Source: Propionibacteriaceae bacterium
Lineage (GTDB): Bacteria > Actinomycetota > Actinomycetes > Propionibacteriales > Propionibacteriaceae
Direction of reading: 5' to 3'
Length of the DNA: 9,106 bases
Assembly (NCBI GenBank): GCA_031265725.1
Contig: JAISCH010000193.1
Location: 1-9,106, forward strand
Under the pieces are notes generated by a model. The model did not search any database. It saw only the letters and a list, made by a program, of their open reading frames with translations, and had not been told where the DNA came from. The translations under genes and the position numbers were made by a program. Positions 5,886 through 9,106 of the stretch are shown here, in pieces. Each line of letters opens with the position of its first letter. Within the stretch, counting starts at the first letter, position 1.

Positions 5886-6740
5886 ATGACCAGTAAGAAA
5901 GCAACTGTTTACTACACCAAGGAGATCAGCGCGGCGTCGTTGCTGGCGGCTTACCGGGTGCTGGGACGCGAACTCGGCGGCAAGGTCGCCATCAAATTGC
6001 ACATGGGAGAGTCTGGCAACACGAATTACCTTGATCCGGAATTGCTGCGCGAAGTGGTGGCGGCGACCGGAGGCAGTTTCACCGACAGCAACACCGCCTA
6101 TGGCGGCAGCCGTTCCACCACCGAGGGGCATCTGAAGACCGCTGCGGAGCACGGCTACACCTACGCCCCAGTGGACGTTCTCGACGCGGACGGACACGCG
6201 ATGCTGCCGGTGTCCGGCGGCAAGCATGTGCAAGAGGCGATGATCGGCGCGCATCTGAACAACTACGACTCGCTGCTCTCGATAGCCCACTTCAAGGGGC
6301 ACGGCATGGCAGGTTTCGGCGGCTCGTTCAAAAATATCGCGGTCGGCATGGCCTCGTCCGAGGGCAAGGCCGATATCCACGGCAAAGGGTTCAGCTATAA
6401 CGGAGAGCCCTTCTTCGAGCGGGTGGTGGAATACGCCAAGGCGGTCATGGAGAAAGTCGGCGATAACGTCGCCTATGTGAATGTGCTGAACAAGCTGTCC
6501 ACAAGTTGCGACTGCGACGCCAGCGCCCCGCCCGCCGAACTCGATGACATCGGCATTCTGGCCTCTTTGGACCCGGTGGCCCTGGACCGCGCCAGCGTTG
6601 ACCTAGTAAACGCCGCCGCCGAGGCCCAGGACTCGACCAAGCTAGTCGAACGCATCGAAGGCCTGAACGCCCAATACCTGCTCGACTACGCCGAAGGCTT
6701 AGGCCTAGGCACCCAGGATTACGAATTAGTGGAATTCTGA
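5886..6740 (+). CDS. DUF362 domain protein without a ferredoxin insert
   Basis: The 284-residue cytoplasmic protein matches DUF362 along its length: VAIKLHMGESGNTNYLDPEL (34-53), FTDSNTAYGGSR (65-76), HLKTAAEHGY (82-91), the central HFKGHGMAGFGGSFKNIAVGM (135-155), GKADIH (160-165) and the C-terminal CDC (208-210) followed by DIGILASLDPVALDRASVDL (221-240). Many family members carry an eight-cysteine 4Fe-4S ferredoxin module after the GK..H motif. Here that stretch is replaced by about 30 ordinary residues, and the only cysteines are the CDC pair, so no cluster of that type can bind. The biochemical role of the family is unknown to me; conserved His, Asp and Cys residues suggest metal or redox chemistry. 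It is last in the operon with the ECF S and DUF1893 genes and ends 17 bp before a convergent gene. Confidence 0.88.
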   Translation: MTSKKATVYYTKEISAASLLAAYRVLGRELGGKVAIKLHMGESGNTNYLDPELLREVVAATGGSFTDSNTAYGGSRSTTEGHLKTAAEHGYTYAPVDVLDADGHAMLPVSGGKHVQEAMIGAHLNNYDSLLSIAHFKGHGMAGFGGSFKNIAVGMASSEGKADIHGKGFSYNGEPFFERVVEYAKAVMEKVGDNVAYVNVLNKLSTSCDCDASAPPAELDDIGILASLDPVALDRASVDLVNAAAEAQDSTKLVERIEGLNAQYLLDYAEGLGLGTQDYELVEF

Positions 6741-6757
6741 GTTCGTATGGGCTGGCT

Positions 6758-6976
6758 TCACCTGTCCCCAGTCTGATTCAGCTCAAGTAGAAGCTCCTCC
6801 GCGAGATACCCGTCGCTCCGGCAATGCATGTCGGATATGCCATGCTCCATCTCATCGTGTGTCGCAGACAGATAGAAACGCTCCAACGCCTCCCGCAGAG
6901 ACATGCCTGCTTGCGCCGCAAATTGTTGTATCACACGGACATATTTGTGTCGGAGAAGATATCTGTTGGCAATCAT
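6758..6976 (-). CDS. DUF3791-like small protein
   Basis: The 72-residue protein has an N-terminal half (MIANRYLLRHKYVRVIQQFA) that is basic and helical, and a C-terminal half, SLREALERFYLSATHDEMEHGISDMHCRSDGYLAEEL, read in two pieces, that resembles the FY-S-LY ... SD-YL-EEL pattern of DUF3791-type proteins encoded next to DUF3990. The ATG overlaps the stop of the DUF3990 gene by 4 bp (ATGA), and a GAGGTG site lies 8 bp upstream inside that gene, so the two are co-translated. No catalytic motif is visible. By analogy with such cassettes it may be a partner or antitoxin-like protein, which is an inference. It is the last gene of the cassette and converges on the DUF362 gene with a 17-bp gap. 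Confidence 0.7.
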   Translation of the reverse strand: MIANRYLLRHKYVRVIQQFAAQAGMSLREALERFYLSATHDEMEHGISDMHCRSDGYLAEELLLELNQTGDR

Positions 6977-7233
6977 GACAACACCTCACTTCCGGTGAAT
7001 ATCAGATACTCATCTATCGTCTTTTGGTTCGCAAAGCAGTATTGCAGGTTAGGTTCCTCGTAGCGCAACTTCTCAATAGCTGTCGACTTGTCAGAGTAGC
7101 CGTTGAAATAAGCTTCCAGCTCATCAAACACCAGATCGTTAGCCACACTCCCGATAATCAAATCGAGTCTCGCGCGGCCTTTCCAATAGTCCGGTTCTGT
7201 CACTTCAATATATGAGCCATGATAGAGAATCAT
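6973..7233 (-). CDS. DUF3990 protein with internal deletion (probably inactive)
   Basis: The 86-residue product starts MILYHGSYIEVTEPDYWKGR, the standard N-terminus of DUF3990 proteins, a family I place in the ADP-ribosyltransferase-like superfamily. Residues 25-33 (LIIGSVAND) and 61-80 (PNLQYCFANQKTIDEYLIFT) match the C-terminal third. Full-length members are about 150-170 residues. The segment that normally follows ARLD (FG-GFY-T and the following core) is missing, and residue 24 joins directly to the C-terminal block in frame. The first His of the putative active site (H5) is kept, but the conserved Tyr region is gone, so catalysis is unlikely. It overlaps both neighbours by 4 bp. Codon use and GC content are clearly lower than in the atp genes, pointing to transfer. 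Confidence 0.75.
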   Translation of the reverse strand: MILYHGSYIEVTEPDYWKGRARLDLIIGSVANDLVFDELEAYFNGYSDKSTAIEKLRYEEPNLQYCFANQKTIDEYLIFTGSEVLS

Positions 7234-7448
7234 TGAATCAAATCCTCTTTTTTCATCAGGTCCACTAACTCATCGACAATATATTCCCTGCCCTGCGTGT
7301 GCAGAGTGTCGTAGTATTCGAGGATGTAAGTGTCAAGGATGTCGCCCTTGCCGGTGAGTAATTTGTATACCTCGGTGCCGTCCATGTCTAAGCGTTCCGC
7401 GACCCCCTCGATGCAGAACACCGCAAAGAGCAGAGTATCGCCGTTCAT
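7230..7448 (-). CDS. DUF3791 domain small protein
   Basis: The 72-residue protein reads as a DUF3791 domain: LLFAVFCIEGVAERLDMDG, then TEVYKLLTGKGDILDTYIL, then YYDTLHTQGREYIVDELVDL. This family is typically encoded next to DUF3990 genes, as here, where the next gene begins in a 4-bp overlap with its stop. I chose the ATG at 7448 because it gives the usual length. The frame stays open back to 7571 inside the RHS gene, but the extra residues look like random translation of RHS DNA. The Shine-Dalgarno is weak. No enzyme motif is visible. A regulatory, antitoxin or chaperone role toward DUF3990 is an inference from gene order only. It sits 85 bp downstream of the RHS stop on the same strand. Confidence 0.75.
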   Translation of the reverse strand: MNGDTLLFAVFCIEGVAERLDMDGTEVYKLLTGKGDILDTYILEYYDTLHTQGREYIVDELVDLMKKEDLIQ

Positions 7449-7533
7449 TTCAACCGTTCTACTCACGGTGTTCACTTTACACTCTGCGCTGGACGAACTT
7501 ATGCGGCAATCCGAGTAGCCACATAGAGGTTGT

Positions 7534-9106
7534 TCAGCGGATGACTCTCCCGGTTGTGTTGACGGGAGCATAGGTGTTCCAACTCAGCGGGTCATCTGGG
7601 TTCAACGCTGGGGTGGGGGTGATGAATCTGCCCAGGGTGGGGTCGTAGTAGCTGACTCCGATGCGGGTCAGGCCGGTGGAGTCTTTGTCGCCGCCGACAA
7701 AACCGCGTTCCCCGACCCATCCGTCGGGGGTCTGGCCTCTGCTGTCTCCGGAAGGGGTTTGCCTGATGGTTCGCAATTCTCCGGTCGCGTTGTCGATCTG
7801 GTGCAGGACTGTGTTTTGGAAGTCGGGGACCAGAGTGATGGTTTGTTCGGGATTATCCCCGGTCCGCAGCGCCACAACCAGTCCGGCAAGGCTGTAATAG
7901 CGCACTGCAGAGGCCGCGCCAGCACTGGTTTGGCTGATTTCGGCTCCGCCGACATAAAGAGTGGTTTTGCCGCCTTCTTGCCGGATGACGCGCGTGCCGT
8001 CAGCGGCGTACACCATCCGGGCGGTTTGACTCCCGTTTTCGCTGACTTTGGTTAGGTCTCCGAGCTGGTCCCATTCCAGAGTCTGGGTCTGTCCGCTTGG
8101 CCCTGGCCTTGACGTGGTGTTCCCAGCCGCGTCGGTGGCGTAGGTCTTGGTTGCTGTCGTGCCGTCCGAGCCGGTGGTCACAGCCTGGGTGATGAAGTGG
8201 GGCTGGGCCACAGCGTCACCGGGATAGGAGAACGCAGTCGTTGCCGACGTGGTTTTGGTCCGGTCGATTCTTTGGCTGGTTCTGCCCACAACGTCGTTCT
8301 GCCAGGTGGTCCAGTACGGGGCTGGCCCAGCCAGATCAGCTTGTGTCCTAGTGGCCGGATCGCAAGTCTCCCCGGCCGGAGTCCAGGCCTCGGTGAGTTG
8401 ACGCAGCGCATCGTAAGCGAAGCATTGGTTGTCTACTTGGCCTTCGGTGGGTTGGGTCAGAATCTGGGTCATGTTCCCGGCATTGTCCCAGCGGATTTCC
8501 TGAGTCTGGTCCCCTCCGGGTTTAACCTGTCTTCCCAGCGAAGTATGAATGACGCGCCTGGTGGACTGCTCACGGCTGAACGTGACCAGTACCGACTTGC
8601 CAGTGACAGTCCCGCCCATGAACCCGGCTGTTTCACCCAATTCGTCATAATAAGTGTTCTGGACCAGACTCGCTGAGGTTGTGCCGATTTTCCCGGTCAA
8701 AGTCTTCGATAGACCCGCATCGGTGTAGGTGTAGGAGAGTGTTTCCGGACTCAACTGACCAGCGGCGGGCAGCGTCCTGGTTTTCACGCTGCCGTCTGGG
8801 TTGTAGCTGGTCTCCACCACGTACTCCCCAGCGATTGCCGCGCTGACTAGACCAGGGATTTCCGGAACGACAGTGGTTTGCTGAGTCGGTCTGCCAGCGG
8901 TGTCATAGGCGTCCGTCCGGTCAATGAATTCCTTCCCATCGACCCATTTGACCGCCTTGCTGAGCTGGCCCTGCTGAACGGTATCCCAGGTGTTCGACAG
9001 CAATGGATTCCCGTCAGCATTGGTGGTCTTCACCAAGCGTCCCAGGTTGTCGTAGGAGTAGCGAAGTGTCAAACCGCGGGCGTCAGTGACAGTGGCCAAC
9101 TGCCCG
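7534..9106 (-). CDS. RHS/YD-repeat protein, C-terminal part, missing its variable tail
   Basis: The frame is open to the right edge, so the N-terminus lies outside. The visible 523 or so residues contain YD repeats such as LRYSYDNLGRLVKTTNADG, IRWDNAGNMTQ, FAYDALRQLTEAW and YATDAAGNTTSRPG. The RHS core then follows: MVYAADGTRVIRQEG, YYSLAGLVVALRTG, GWVGERGFVGGDKDSTGLT and YYDPTLGRFITPTPALNPDD. Such proteins form a shell around a C-terminal toxin delivered to other cells. Here the protein stops about 21 residues after GRFI, at SWNTYAPVNTTGRVIR, before the usual DP-GL border and toxin. No toxin domain is present. One extra A near 7556 would give APVNNN, closer to the family's YANNNP, and a frame ending at 7499. 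The gene may be a decayed or donor copy. Confidence 0.85.
   Translation of the reverse strand, partial: GQLATVTDARGLTLRYSYDNLGRLVKTTNADGNPLLSNTWDTVQQGQLSKAVKWVDGKEFIDRTDAYDTAGRPTQQTTVVPEIPGLVSAAIAGEYVVETSYNPDGSVKTRTLPAAGQLSPETLSYTYTDAGLSKTLTGKIGTTSASLVQNTYYDELGETAGFMGGTVTGKSVLVTFSREQSTRRVIHTSLGRQVKPGGDQTQEIRWDNAGNMTQILTQPTEGQVDNQCFAYDALRQLTEAWTPAGETCDPATRTQADLAGPAPYWTTWQNDVVGRTSQRIDRTKTTSATTAFSYPGDAVAQPHFITQAVTTGSDGTTATKTYATDAAGNTTSRPGPSGQTQTLEWDQLGDLTKVSENGSQTARMVYAADGTRVIRQEGGKTTLYVGGAEISQTSAGAASAVRYYSLAGLVVALRTGDNPEQTITLVPDFQNTVLHQIDNATGELRTIRQTPSGDSRGQTPDGWVGERGFVGGDKDSTGLTRIGVSYYDPTLGRFITPTPALNPDDPLSWNTYAPVNTTGRVIR

Noticed and set aside
5715..6740. A 341-residue version of the DUF362 protein starting inside DUF1893
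   Set aside because: The extra 57 residues are an out-of-frame reading of the DUF1893 gene, and a proper AAGGAG site precedes the ATG at 5886.
6735..6760. Terminator between the convergent DUF362 and DUF3791-like genes
   Set aside because: The 17-bp gap has no GC-rich hairpin followed by a T run on either strand.
7230..7571. A longer 113-residue version of the first DUF3791 gene starting inside the RHS gene
   Set aside because: The additional 41 residues read as out-of-frame translation of the RHS 3' end and intergenic DNA; the ATG at 7448 gives the standard domain length.

Overview
The window is high-GC bacterial DNA that most resembles Actinomycetota. The reasons are GC-rich codon use, a long ATP synthase delta subunit (264 residues), a short YrdC-type threonylcarbamoyl-AMP synthase with the KGRGRDMPPP motif, and the order prmC - threonylcarbamoyl-AMP synthase - AtpI-like - atpB-E-F-H-A. 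A member of Propionibacteriales or a neighbouring order would fit, but I cannot name a genus.

Positions 1-4730 lie on the minus strand and read as one long operon from right to left: prmC (release-factor methylation), tsaC-type (tRNA t6A), a four-helix AtpI-like membrane protein, then atpB (a), atpE (c), atpF (b), atpH (delta) and the first 28 codons of atpA (alpha), which runs off the left edge. Several junctions are 4-bp overlaps or very short gaps. They point to coupled synthesis of the F0 sector, the delta stalk and the F1 subunits.

Positions 4731-6740 hold a divergent plus-strand operon that starts from a 98-bp shared intergenic leader. It encodes an ECF-transporter substrate-binding (S) membrane protein with no recognisable substrate motif, a DUF1893 protein and a DUF362 protein that lacks the usual ferredoxin insert. 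No EcfA/EcfT genes are present, so the S component would have to share an ECF module encoded elsewhere. The leader can form a hairpin that competes with a pyrimidine tract able to pair with the Shine-Dalgarno sequence. This transporter plus two unassigned enzymes is the best candidate here for an undescribed pathway.

Positions 6758-7448 (minus strand) hold a distinctly AT-richer cassette (about 44% GC by hand count over 6961-7260) of three tiny genes joined by 4-bp overlaps: DUF3791 - DUF3990 - DUF3791-like. The central DUF3990 gene, which belongs to a family related to ADP-ribosyltransferases, has lost its catalytic middle by what looks like an in-frame deletion, while its two small partners look intact. 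Immediately upstream (7534 to the right edge, same strand) is the C-terminal part of an RHS/YD-repeat protein. It stops just where a variable toxin tail would normally begin, and one missing base at about 7556 may explain the stop. The right third therefore looks like an accessory, horizontally acquired conflict/toxin region in decay, next to a housekeeping ATP synthase locus.

No tRNA, rRNA, CRISPR array or complete insertion sequence was seen. The longest gene-free gap is about 104 bp, and no convincing rho-independent terminator was found.
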